DNA from: Holophagae bacterium
GTDB lineage: Bacteria > Acidobacteriota > Holophagae > Acanthopleuribacterales > Acanthopleuribacteraceae
Direction: 5' to 3'
Length of the DNA stretch: 64,000 nucleotides
Assembly: GCA_030429565.1 (NCBI GenBank)
Contig: JAUIFE010000002.1
Coordinates: forward strand, 62,001 to 126,000
Positions 46,601 to 55,500 of this stretch are shown piece after piece (the first letter of the stretch is position 1; each line of letters begins with the position of its first letter). The position numbers were made by a program, and so were the translations under genes. The notes beneath the pieces were generated by a model. It was given only the letters and a program-made list of their open reading frames with translations. It was not told the DNA's origin and did not search any database.

Positions 46601-46831
46601 AAAGACGCGGGCTGCGGCATTAGCGAAGAAAAAGCCCAGCAAATCTTTTCCTACGGCTATACCACCAAACAGAAAGGGCACGGCTTCGGCCTTCATTATT
46701 GCGCCAACGCCATGACCGAGATGGGCGGCGCCATCGCGGTCCGCAACAATGAGCCCGAGCGCGGTACGACCTTCACCTTGACCTTCCCGATAACGCGCGC
46801 CAACCAGAAAGACGAAGACGAGGAAAGCTAA
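43631..46831 (+). CDS. Orphan propeller-type sensor histidine kinase
   Basis: This 1066-residue sensor has a signal peptide/membrane start (VRRLLVLWVLLSVGTTLWA), propeller repeats over about 680 residues (GFMWIGTYSGLARYDG, RLWVAATQGLAMI, RIWIGTRNGIGTM and more), a Y_Y_Y domain and one membrane helix (about 735-757). A coiled coil leads to the HisKA region with His810 in GILHNVGNILNSI and a HATPase domain (NVLKNAIEATEKN, KDAGCGISEEKA, KGHGFGLHYC). Starts at GTG 43631, ATG 43637 or GTG 43685 are all possible; the last gives the tidiest signal peptide. No response regulator is adjacent. The H-box differs from the NarL type of the other propeller kinase. Confidence 0.9.
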   Translation: MSMTDFPLFYAPPRLGITVSVRRLLVLWVLLSVGTTLWAQKRNLRNYSTNEGLPQSQALCLFQDDRGFMWIGTYSGLARYDGARFQTYTKAQGLSRNYITEINRDNLGRLVAGTRFGLNVLHEGRFQIYPGHPFWQNCNVNDTFLDSQGRLWVAATQGLAMIQNGITYVFAMPRTLADTPPFCLYQKRSGEMIVATTKRVFKVVDHLLDPLFGGKNAGFQINSLGETREGRLLVGTDRGLFQYDKNRLEPYKFGDLAMNMPISEMYVTPSDLIWIGTRGQGVYGLHQDSGAVTHIDLKAGLINAAIATILQDREGNLWIGNDAVLTKYTPGPFSVYNENHGLIDNFVRTLYRDDNDRIWIGTRNGIGTMDADYRFTTMPDLELPNNRVFSMSGRKDGTIFIATFGGLGVYRNGKIKSYTSADGLRADYVRSVFVDSRDRAWINTIGLGQWRGNGEVEGMPEGHPLHLCFIYDMVEDPKGWLWLATGRGLIGYEPDSQEVVTFDEFNDVTVWSVDTDPDGVVWAASNGYGLLRVENQKITRLATEDGLKSVYGWQIVCGQDGAVWFGHNRGIDRIAGEEIRHFDVLDGLAENEGTATAAIEDAHGNLWFGSSNGMSRFNPSDDRTTVAPFNVYLEGVDVDGVALGDSTNPAVSRQMHQMTFTFAAPHFSKEETLQFRWRLVGLDERWSDYAPDFQARYFRLPPNDYTFEVQATAAGVTTPITGFRFKVPPAWWQKPILAILGVLLLVATIVTYTRIHLFRLAKQQHALEQLVDERTSELKSANADLYETHQRLVETAHRAGMAEIATGILHNVGNILNSINVSIEVMDETVRKSDASGFLRRFLTHVQTNGEHNPAISDTLDKTLHIMERNQGKVMREVNALKDQIHHINEIVRTQQSYAKIEYYERMDPNIVVMDALRILRNMFRNRSIELVEDLKPLPIASVAKIKLMQVVINVLKNAIEATEKNPILVERIVSVSTDSNDFDEIVIQIKDAGCGISEEKAQQIFSYGYTTKQKGHGFGLHYCANAMTEMGGAIAVRNNEPERGTTFTLTFPITRANQKDEDEES

Positions 46832-46838
46832 ATCGTTT

Positions 46839-48044
46839 TCAGCCGCCGCGCCCGTATTGCCACAACAAGCGCAAGGGTCGCAGCAGGTAATACAAGGCGA
46901 ACAGGGGATCAGGCAGCCGCAAGCGTGCCCAATCGCGCTCGTTGGGCACAAAGGCAAATTGCGCCAAGGTGGTGAAGCGGCGGCGGCGACTGTCACTTAA
47001 ACTGCTAATCCAGCGAATGCCGAACCAGGTGGGTAAGTGCAACGGAAAAGCCTCAGTATCGGCCGGTTCTGGAAACAAGATCGGCACCATTTTGAGGGCT
47101 TGGGCGGATAAGGAGGGATCGGCCGTCAATGCGTTTTGAACCACTTGCGGCAGGTCGACCTCAAACAACAGACCGGCCAGATAAAGTCCCATCAGCAGCG
47201 GCCGCCGTTGACGGTGGTCGTCGGCGGTAGCCAGTACACGCGCCCAATCGCAAACCGAACCGCCGCGCATGAGGGCGGCTAGGTCGTTGAGCCAAAACAA
47301 GCGCAGCCAGCCGTGGCGAGCACCGTGAGCGGCCAAGTAAACCAAAAGATCGTCGTCACGGAAATAGACCGTTTCCACACCCGCGAAGGTGAGACGGTCG
47401 GCCCGTTGATAGAGCATGTCCCATTCGGAAAATTGTTTTAACTCAAAACGCGAGGTGCGCCAGTGAAGGTCGAGCACCAAGCTCCAAGCGGAATGCCCTA
47501 AGGACAACTCGTGGCTGTGCTTGAGAAAGTGGCGTCGCTGCTTATCGGAGAGGCGGGACAAGTCATGGAAGTCGGTATCGAAACCAAGCTGTTCCTGCAG
47601 AAGCGCGTAGGTGCGGTCGCGATCTTCTTCGCGAACCAACAAATCCAAATCATTGGACGGGCGCAAGGCCATGTTGCCAAAAAGCCGTTGGCCGAGAATG
47701 GGGCCCTTGAGCACGATGACGGGAATGCCGGCCGCCTGCAAACAGGTCAACACCGTTTTAAGATGTCCGACCAAACGGATCATGTGCATGGAGCGTTGGC
47801 GGCTGTGGGTTTCGAGATCGGCCAGCACGGCGTCGGGCACTTCAGACTCGGCGCAACGAACCAGCCAATAAAACAGCAGCGGCGCCAAGCGATGCTCCTT
47901 GGCCGCGCAAGCCACTAAACCCCAATCAGTGACCGCCGCCACGAGCTCGCGTACGGCCTGACCCGCCGGCGCATGGGCGGGATCGCGGGCACACAACAAC
48001 AGCAAGCGGTATTCCGGCCTGAGTTGACAGTGTTCAAATGGCAT
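46839..48044 (-). CDS. Nucleotidyltransferase-fold protein (NTP_transf_5-like)
   Basis: This 401-residue cytosolic protein has the family features of the uncharacterised nucleotidyltransferases often found in polysaccharide clusters: IPVIVLKGPILGQRLFG, then RPSNDLDLLVREEDRD with the paired Asp of the catalytic pocket, then the later SLVLDLHWR and LLVYLAAHGARHGWLRLFWL stretches. The actual reaction is unknown. The start at MPFEHC is the first ATG giving family-like sequence; the further upstream frame is basic and unlikely. It is convergent with the orphan kinase and no sugar genes lie next to it. Confidence 0.84.
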   Translation of the reverse strand: MPFEHCQLRPEYRLLLLCARDPAHAPAGQAVRELVAAVTDWGLVACAAKEHRLAPLLFYWLVRCAESEVPDAVLADLETHSRQRSMHMIRLVGHLKTVLTCLQAAGIPVIVLKGPILGQRLFGNMALRPSNDLDLLVREEDRDRTYALLQEQLGFDTDFHDLSRLSDKQRRHFLKHSHELSLGHSAWSLVLDLHWRTSRFELKQFSEWDMLYQRADRLTFAGVETVYFRDDDLLVYLAAHGARHGWLRLFWLNDLAALMRGGSVCDWARVLATADDHRQRRPLLMGLYLAGLLFEVDLPQVVQNALTADPSLSAQALKMVPILFPEPADTEAFPLHLPTWFGIRWISSLSDSRRRRFTTLAQFAFVPNERDWARLRLPDPLFALYYLLRPLRLLWQYGRGG

Positions 48045-48355
48045 GCGGGTGATTTCCCCTGGCGGCCGCTCCCCACGCGAGGCAATAGCGCAACCCTGGC
48101 TGCGACAATGGCGGCCCACGCGACAAACCGGCGAGAAACTTGACGAACTTGATTAAAAAGAGGATGATGACTCTATCGTATTTTAATCGATACCACCAGC
48201 GAAAAGCGTGCGATTTCGAACGGCGCGTCCGGCCACTACCTAAACCCGGCTTCCCCTTAGGTAGCGACCCAGCCAGACGGCAACGCTCCGAGCGAAACGT
48301 CTTCGCGACGGCCCCTCTTCTGGGCGCCGCACCTGTTCGCCTTGCCGAGGATTTC
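48045..48355. other. Divergent intergenic region
   Basis: This 311-base spacer lies between the nucleotidyltransferase gene and the kinase-linked operon. I see no gene, RNA or strong repeat. Confidence 0.4.
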
Positions 48356-48898
48356 ATGTCAAAAAAGCCTGGCTACCTGGTAACGCTCTGCGAGCAAAAT
48401 GCTTACGTTGGTGGCGTGATGATCACCGACCATCACGCCATTCCCGTTGATTTCAAGTACACCGATCCCGTCACACCGACCAAAGTCCAGCGCATTATTT
48501 ACGGCTCCGTTTTGGAGCAATACATTCGCAACCACGTCATCATTGGTGCCTTGATTAAGGAAATCAGCGTCCCACCACCGTTTTACGTGGTTTCGCAACA
48601 CCAACTCTTTGACATCGAAGAAGCCAATAACTTGACACTGGTCGCCATCCAACGCACCCAATTCGCCTCATTGGGCGAACAGGGATCGGTCACCCGCGCC
48701 AAGGACAACGAAATACTGTTGCAGGGCTGGAACGACCAACACCCGATGCGCATCGTTTTCGGCCGCATTCCCGCCGATCAACAGGAAGCACTGATCAAAG
48801 ATTTGATCCAATTGTCAAAGTCCATGGATTTGGTCGAGCCCGGTGAACGCTTGGAAAAGGCACTGAAAACTTTATGTTTGGAAAAGATTCAAGAATAA
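48356..48898 (+). CDS. Unrecognised protein, first gene of a kinase-linked operon
   Basis: This 180-residue soluble protein starts MSKKPGYLVTL with GAGG upstream, and contains NAYVGGVMITDHHAIPVDFK and VQRIIYGSVLEQYIRNHVII. It looks like a compact alpha-beta domain, perhaps of a conserved but unnamed bacterial family. There is no signal peptide, membrane span or catalytic motif. The 3' end overlaps the next gene by 25 bases. With the two genes that follow it forms an overlapping operon with a Ser/Thr kinase, so it may be a kinase substrate or regulator. Confidence 0.72.
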   Translation: MSKKPGYLVTLCEQNAYVGGVMITDHHAIPVDFKYTDPVTPTKVQRIIYGSVLEQYIRNHVIIGALIKEISVPPPFYVVSQHQLFDIEEANNLTLVAIQRTQFASLGEQGSVTRAKDNEILLQGWNDQHPMRIVFGRIPADQQEALIKDLIQLSKSMDLVEPGERLEKALKTLCLEKIQE

Positions 48899-49677
48899 AC
48901 GCGAGCCTGCGCAAAATCATCGCCAAGATCTCGCGTGAATTCAGTTACCCGCGCGTGACGGTGGTCCGTTGTCGCATTGACACCGGTGTGGTCACTTGGC
49001 GCGATCACGTCCGCATTCCCGTGCATCGTTTGCCGGAACCGCACACTCAGGTCAATCAAAAGACGGCGCTGCTCACGGCCACCACGCAAAGTGCTCATTT
49101 CGAAGAAGCCGAGGTTTTCACGGCCGAACCCATGTCCGAGCTGGAAGCAACCGTGCAACATGCCGACTGCTGGCAGCCCGAATCCTTTCCCATCCACGAC
49201 GGCATGGCCGACCAGATCCCCGACAGCTTGGCGATCCAAGCGGCCGAAATCGGCATGACCGAACCACAGGTGCGCGCGATGCGTTACCGCTTCGCACCAA
49301 AGAAAATCAAATCGGCCACCCTCAAAATCAACCTGCGCATGCACAGCAATTTAGGCTACGGCCGCATGCTGCCGATGCTGCTGCCCGTCACCACCATGGA
49401 CCTGCTCCCCAAGAAACTGATCATCCGCTTCCGCGCCGGCGTCCTAAAAATATTGCAAGTCAAACCCAATCAAGTTAAGTTTGTCGGCGTTTGCCTGACA
49501 CTACCCGCCGCCCCTTTAAAGTTTGTCCGCTTCGAACCGAAGAGGTTGGATAGTTTGTATCGCGCGCATGCGGTTGTGACCGGGGCGCCCAGCGACCTCC
49601 ATGCCGGACGGTCGTGGGTTTTCATTCAGCGCGAGAATCAACCGGGGATTTTCCCCATCATTGTGCGGGAGGCGTGA
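48874..49677 (+). CDS. Unrecognised protein, second gene of a kinase-linked operon
   Basis: This 267-residue soluble protein opens MFGKDSRINASLRKIIAKIS, followed by a variable acidic middle (about 60-125) and a C-terminal beta-rich domain (MRYRFAPKKIKSATLKINLR, RAGVLKILQVKPNQVKFVGV). I do not recognise a family. The stop codon overlaps the kinase reading frame's GTG, and the upstream gene overlaps its start, so translation is coupled on both sides. That tight coupling argues that all three products act together. Confidence 0.68.
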   Translation: MFGKDSRINASLRKIIAKISREFSYPRVTVVRCRIDTGVVTWRDHVRIPVHRLPEPHTQVNQKTALLTATTQSAHFEEAEVFTAEPMSELEATVQHADCWQPESFPIHDGMADQIPDSLAIQAAEIGMTEPQVRAMRYRFAPKKIKSATLKINLRMHSNLGYGRMLPMLLPVTTMDLLPKKLIIRFRAGVLKILQVKPNQVKFVGVCLTLPAAPLKFVRFEPKRLDSLYRAHAVVTGAPSDLHAGRSWVFIQRENQPGIFPIIVREA

Positions 49678-49679
49678 AT

Positions 49680-51053
49680 TTGATTCAAATTCCCGGTTAT
49701 CAAATTCACGAAATTATCGGCGAAGGCGGGTCCAGTACCGTTTACCGCGCCACGCGCTTGGAAAACCAGCAGAAAGCCGCGCTTAAGCTGCTCCACGAAA
49801 AGTATTCCGGCGACCCCGCCATGCGCAGTCGCCTGCAACGCGAAGCCCGTGTCATCGGCAGCCTGAACCATCCCAACATCGTCAAAATCTTTCAGTCGGG
49901 CAACTACGAACGACGTTTTTACATGATTCTCGAGTACCTGTCAGGTGGCTCGCTGTCGCGCTACGACCACCTCTCCTTGCGCCGCCGCCTTGAGGTCATG
50001 ATTCAAGTTTGCGACGGCATCGCCTGCATTCACAGCATGGGCATCGTGCATCGCGATTTGAAACCAAGCAACATAATGTTTGGCGAGGACGGCCTGCCCC
50101 GGTTGGTGGATTTCGGCATTTCTCTGTTTTCCAAGGAAAACTACACACGGCTGACCCACACCAACATGGTCATGGGCACGCTCAGTTACATGTCGCCGGA
50201 ACAACAAGCCGAACCAGGACAAGTCGACCATCGCACCGATATCTATTCGATTGGCTCTATGTTGTACGAAGTGTTCACCGGCAAAAAAACCGTCGGCCGT
50301 TTCCAAGATCCGACCGTGCTTAATCCCGCCTTCCCCGCCGATTTGGAAAAAGCGATTCTCAAGTGTTTGGCCCACGATCCCACCAAACGCTACGCCCAAA
50401 TCACAGAACTGCAAACCGACCTAATCACGCTGTACCGAGCCGGTTTGTTCAGCGAAGATGACGCCGACATTACCGCCGCCGATTTCGTCAACCGCATTGG
50501 GATTTGGATTAAAAAGTTAGAAAGCGGAACCGCCGCCCAGCGGCTGGAAGCACGCCGTCAGGTAGCGCAAAACGCCGTCCCCGGCGACGTACCGCAACTC
50601 ATTAGCATTTGTGAATCATCGTCGACCGATGTACGCGCCGCTCTGATTCCACTTTTCGGGAAACTGCGTGCCAAGGAAGCCTTTGCCTTTTTGGTCGACC
50701 AACTGGCCAACCCGCTGCTCGCGCGCGACGCATCGATTGCGTTGGCCTTTATCGGCAACCGCGACGCCGTCCAACACCTGATTCCGGTCGTTAAGAAAAT
50801 GGCCGCTTATTCCTATGGCTCACTGCTACCGCTGGCAGTGTTGGGTGAAGAAAAAGACATGAAGTGGGTCGCGCCGTTCTTACGCAGCAAAGACAGCACC
50901 GACCGCGAGGCGGCGATTAAAGCCTTCGAGCATGCCAAAAGTAAAAAGTTCCTCAAACCACTCAAGAAGCAGTACAAAGTGGAGACCGAGGCTCACCTCA
51001 AGGACCGATTGGCAACCCTGATTCACAAGCTGGAGCACGACGGCGGCCGTTAG
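49680..51053 (+). CDS. Ser/Thr protein kinase with HEAT-like C-terminal repeats
   Basis: This 457-residue cytosolic kinase has the Hanks core: glycine loop IIGEGGSSTVYRA, Lys36, HRDLKPSN with catalytic Asp126, DFG and the MGTLSYMSPEQQAE activation segment. A linker (about 280) leads to four or five HEAT-like helix pairs (LISICESSSTDVRAALIPLF, FLVDQLANPLLARDASIALA, WVAPFLRSKDSTDREAAIKA). The frame opens upstream, but a TTG at 49680 is seven bases from GGAGG, whereas the GTG at 49674 is only one base from it, so I favour TTG. It is the third gene of the operon starting at 48356. Confidence 0.88.
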   Translation: MIQIPGYQIHEIIGEGGSSTVYRATRLENQQKAALKLLHEKYSGDPAMRSRLQREARVIGSLNHPNIVKIFQSGNYERRFYMILEYLSGGSLSRYDHLSLRRRLEVMIQVCDGIACIHSMGIVHRDLKPSNIMFGEDGLPRLVDFGISLFSKENYTRLTHTNMVMGTLSYMSPEQQAEPGQVDHRTDIYSIGSMLYEVFTGKKTVGRFQDPTVLNPAFPADLEKAILKCLAHDPTKRYAQITELQTDLITLYRAGLFSEDDADITAADFVNRIGIWIKKLESGTAAQRLEARRQVAQNAVPGDVPQLISICESSSTDVRAALIPLFGKLRAKEAFAFLVDQLANPLLARDASIALAFIGNRDAVQHLIPVVKKMAAYSYGSLLPLAVLGEEKDMKWVAPFLRSKDSTDREAAIKAFEHAKSKKFLKPLKKQYKVETEAHLKDRLATLIHKLEHDGGR

Positions 51054-51108
51054 ATAACCACCGTCGTCAATTTAAAGACAAGACCGACCGGGTAACATAC
51101 AGGCGGCC

Positions 51109-51528
51109 TTAAGCCGCTAGGTAAAAACTCGAGCCGGCGTATAGGCTTTCGACGCGCGGTTCAAGCACCGCATTGGGCCGGTTTTCTACTGTATTCTTCA
51201 GCAACACCACGTCATCTTCCCGCAACGCAAAAGCGTCGACCAGGGCCCCAAAATGTTGCGTGGCCGGCTCACCGGTCAACACGGCGGCGGCAAAGGCGTT
51301 CATGGCAATAAAGAAACGGTCCTCGTAACAGGAAACCGCTTGGATGAGATCGCGCATGGCGACGGGCTTCACCTTTTCCAGCAGATCACTGAGATCCACA
51401 TGAGGTGCATGGATCGCCAGTAGGTCCTTTAACAAACGACAGCCGTCGCCTTGCAGGTTCTCATTTTCTAAGGTCATTTTGGCCCACAGTTTCAGGGCGG
51501 CGGTCAATGAAGGCGATGGTGTCAACAT
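51109..51528 (-). CDS. Small unrecognised helical protein
   Basis: This 139-residue, all-helical protein starts MLTPSPSLTAALKLWAKMTLE with GGAG six bases upstream. The centre (FFIAMNAFAAAVLTGEPATQ) vaguely recalls TerB-like domains, but I cannot confirm it. The last 15 residues look disordered. It is convergent with the kinase operon. Confidence 0.6.
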   Translation of the reverse strand: MLTPSPSLTAALKLWAKMTLENENLQGDGCRLLKDLLAIHAPHVDLSDLLEKVKPVAMRDLIQAVSCYEDRFFIAMNAFAAAVLTGEPATQHFGALVDAFALREDDVVLLKNTVENRPNAVLEPRVESLYAGSSFYLAA

Positions 51529-52005
51529 GGTCACTCCAGAACAGATCTCGAATTGGGACAGAAAAGGTTGTCGCTCGTGCCGTGATCCAACCCGGCCAAA
51601 AAGGCGCAAGCCTCAAAGAGTTGGTGCCATTTTTTTTAAGAAAGTCTCACAAAAAATGTAAAAACCACGAATTAAAGCGAAATCGCTGATTGTTTGCGGC
51701 GCAAGAAAGACGGTGGCACGCGGCCAAAGTTGTCCGGTACAAAGACGCGCCCCGCAAAAGTAGTCGGAAATGTACCTGACAACCAACGCGCAAGGAACAG
51801 ATCGATCCAGCAGCTTTTTTAGAGCAGGACCACGATTGACAGTAAATGAAATCTATTAACACCGCGCACAAACCATTTATCATCAACAATTAACCACACA
51901 ATCTCAACAAACTTCGTTTTTATATTTGACACTAAATACTGTCACCGTTTTAAAATAGCGTCACCAACCGGGTCGGGGTCGACACCAACCCACCAAGGAC
52001 GAACC
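51529..52005. other. Divergent intergenic region containing the MerR promoter
   Basis: This 477-base region is AT-rich over its last 150 bases, where the promoter of the MerR gene lies (51926-51956). No gene or RNA is visible in it. Confidence 0.55.
51926..51956 (+). promoter_or_regulatory. MerR-type promoter with 19-bp spacer and dyad
   Basis: A consensus TTGACA (51926-51931) and TAAAAT (51951-51956) are separated by 19 bases, longer than the usual 17 and characteristic of promoters under MerR-family control. TGACA and TGTCA (51927-51931 and 51940-51944) form a dyad inside the spacer where a MerR dimer would bind. Confidence 0.78.
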
Positions 52006-52548
52006 ATGCTTGAGACGCTTCACGCGGATTTGGCGCGCGACGACATGACCATTGATGAGCTGGCCGCCGCCGTCGACAAATACCTTTCGCAATTGGTACC
52101 CCACCAAACGCGTTACAAGGTCCAAGCAAAACCCGATACCCGCACCATTCGTTATTACACCTCGCGTGGTCTGTTGCCCAAGCCAGGCGGAACCCAAGGC
52201 GGTCGTGCCCGTTACCAAGGCAGCCATCTACTGCGCCTGATTTTGATTAAAAAATTACAAGCCGAGTACCAATCACTGAAACGCATTACGCAAATCATGA
52301 AACCACTCAGTGATGCGGACATTTTGAACCAACTATTTCCGGGGTGGCGCGCACCGGCGTTGCCGAACTCCCAACCCCCGCCGTCCGGCGGGTCTGTTTT
52401 TATTTTTGAAGAAACACGGACGATTCAGCTCGGCGAAGGTGTCCATCTGACCGTCGCCAAATCGCTTTTAGGGCAACCCGACGCACGCGCAGCCTTGGCC
52501 GATCAACTGGCGCAGTTGGCGACGCAGTTACGCAACGGATTTACCTGA
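52006..52548 (+). CDS. MerR-family transcriptional regulator
   Basis: This 180-residue protein has the MerR winged helix at about residues 40-100 (RTIRYYTSRGLLPKPGGTQG and ARYQGSHLLRLILIKKLQAE), after a helical N-terminal extension of about 38 residues that is uncommon in the family. The C-terminal effector half is short and lacks conserved Cys, so it is not a metal sensor of the classic type. AAGGA precedes the ATG. Its own promoter has a 19-bp spacer with a dyad, and the thioester protein gene begins 17 bases downstream, making a two-gene operon. Confidence 0.88.
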   Translation: MLETLHADLARDDMTIDELAAAVDKYLSQLVPHQTRYKVQAKPDTRTIRYYTSRGLLPKPGGTQGGRARYQGSHLLRLILIKKLQAEYQSLKRITQIMKPLSDADILNQLFPGWRAPALPNSQPPPSGGSVFIFEETRTIQLGEGVHLTVAKSLLGQPDARAALADQLAQLATQLRNGFT

Positions 52549-52565
52549 ATCGCAGGGAGTTATGT

Positions 52566-55500
52566 ATGAGAAACCATCCTTCGCGCCGTATTGTCGACAA
52601 TACATCCCAATTCGAAATCAAGGTCATCAACCTGAGCATTGCTAAAAAGAACTTTGACGCCGTCAAGGTCGGGCATAGCTTCATTTTCCATACGCCGCCG
52701 CAACGCGCTATCACCGACCGCATGTCACGTTTGCTGGTAAAAAAAGCCCAAAAAAAACACCGCGTTTACCCGCTGGCCGAAGGGTCAACCACGGTTGCGG
52801 GCATGACTTTCACGGCGTTACCGCGCCCACTGGGCCGTCTGGCCTGTTTGGTCGGCGACCGCGCGTTGTTGCGCGAGGACGAGGACACGCTTCACCTGTG
52901 CGCCGTGGTCCCCGGCGACACCAACGACATCTCTCTAGAAATACGGCGGTTTGGCGATATCCAGGAACGTACTGAGCTAAACTTCAACAACGGCTTGGCC
53001 GAGTATCAGCTTGAACAGCCGCCTTCCGGCAGCTACGAGGCCGTGCTGCTCTACAACAACCAACCGCTCGGCAAACCCTTCGCCTTTGAGGTCGCCGGTT
53101 ATCAACTGGCACCGCTTTCGGCGACCCTGGCGCATTTCGAAATTCAAACCGAGGCACAGCAGCTTAACTTTCAATTAAACGTCGAATCTTACCAAAAACC
53201 CTTCCATGCCCCACTTTTGGTCAAACTCACCCAAAACGAGCAAATGCTGAGTCAAACCCAGGTCAAAATTGATGCGTCGGGTTTCTACCGAGGCAGCCTG
53301 TCCATGCCTGCTCAAGCGGAATCTCAACTGGTGCTGGACATTACCCCAATCTACGAAACCAGTTTAAACACCCAGGTGGTCATTCCCGGCAGTCGTGGCC
53401 GACTGCAACCCGTCATCCTCAACGAGTTCGGCCAAAACCGAACCTGGTCGACCCTGCCCCAACCCCAAGCACTTGCCATTCGCGGCGGTTATCTTGGTGA
53501 AGGACAGCGGCTCGAAACCCCCGTATTGGTTGAGCAAACGATTACCGACCAGCCGGAACTATGGTTTCTCAAGGATGCCGACGACGTTCACCTGGTCATT
53601 CAAGACCTTGAATCCGGCACCTTCACAACCCTGGCGCTGGGCGATGTGGCCGCCGGAAGCAAACACCAGGTCGCTTTAAACGGCTGCGCCGCTGTGGTCA
53701 CGGTTGGCTGCTTTTTCGGCGATCAGCCTTTCGAGGGATACACCACCTTTATTAAACCCAATAGGTTAGAACTCGAACTCGAAATGCCCGAGAAATTGCA
53801 CCCGCGTGACACGCTGACAATTAAACTGAAAACCAACCAACGAGAACCGCTGCCACTGTTGGTCTGGGCCTGTGATCGCCGCCTGACCACACCGCAACTG
53901 CCGGACATCGGCTTGGCCGAGCATCTGCGCGACATCGTCAACACCCAAGCCGAAGCTATGGCGCAGGGATGCCAAAACTTGTCGACACCGCTTAGAGACC
54001 GATTCGACAGGTTCAGGTCGAGACCATTCCTTACAAAACGCAAGTCGGCAAAACGCCGAACGGTCCCGAATACACTTGGCTACGGGGATTTATCCGACGA
54101 GCTTTCTGACGACCTCGTCGGCGTCTTTTGTGATGACCTTGACGACGATCTTGGTGATGTCCTTGCGGGCTCGTTGGGTAATGAACCCGGTGCGACCCTT
54201 TTTGGTAAAAACGGCGGCGCACCAACCCCGCGCGAGCTTTTTCCCGAGTCACTGTATTTTGGCGTAACCACCGTCGCCGGCGAGACCGAAATTGAGATCC
54301 CGCTGGGCGACAGCCTTACCGTTTACCGCGTTCAAGCATTTGCCATGCAGCGTGGTGACTGGTTTCGCCGTCAACAAGATGTCGTTGTTGACTTGCCGGT
54401 CCGTGTTGACCTCGAGCTACCGGAAACCGTCGCCGAAGCGGATCAAGTCCAAGGCAAACTGATGTGCCACGCGACAAGCGGCGACGCCTTGGTTTCGCTG
54501 CAACACAACGGCCAACCGGTCAGCTTGCACCAGGATGGCCACCAGGTTACCGATGCCATTCGCTGCCCGGCCGTTTTGTCGTTCGACGCGGCGCCCGGCC
54601 GCTATCAAGCAACCATTCGCGATGCGGCCGACGGCACAAGCGATAGCGTGGTCCAATTCGTCGATTCACCCGGCTGCTTTACCAGCCAAGTCAAACATAC
54701 CGCCATCCTGACGCCGGGTACGCGGCTTGACCTCGAAAACAGCGACGCGGTTGCCATGCGCGTGGTTCCCGGCTTCGCCGGGCCGACCGAATCTTTGATG
54801 GAGGCCACCGCCGATTACAGCTTCTTGTGTTGTGAACAAACAGCGGCCAAAAACCTGGCGGCCGTCTTAATTTGGCTAACCAGTCGCGATCCCAAGAAAC
54901 AACACAAGGCCGCTCATGTTTTGCGCAAAGGCCTGACCCGCCAAAAAACGATGTTCGTCCCTGGCGCAGGTTTTAGCATGTACCCGGACAGTCATTGCTT
55001 CAGTCAATACTACGGCGCATTAGCTGTTCGATACATTTGGTTCTTAAGTAGTTTAGCCGAGGTCGACCACCTGCCGAACGATTTGCGCAGGTTGCTTGCG
55101 GAAGTGCTGGCGTGTGCTGATCAGGCCGGCACGGTGTACGAAATGCAACGATGCCCGCAAGACATCAAAACCTTTTACGATGCCTACGCAGCCGCACAAG
55201 CCGGGCGCACTCGCGAAGCAAAAACCTGGCTCGATCACCGCTTCGCCACGCCGGCAGCGCGCAACGAAGCACTACCCCAAAACCATATGGTCAAACACCG
55301 CAGCGCGTTGGCCGTCGCAGCCGCGACTTATCTCAAACTGGGCGACCTGCGCAGCGCCCTGCCACTTTGCAACACGGTTTTTGCAGCGCAAACCGGCGAA
55401 GGCCGCCTGTACTCCACCCAAGACTCGATTGCCACCGTGCTCGCCGCCGTTGAACTGGCCAAACTGGCTGACTTCAATCAGCCGCGCCGGTTCGTCATCA

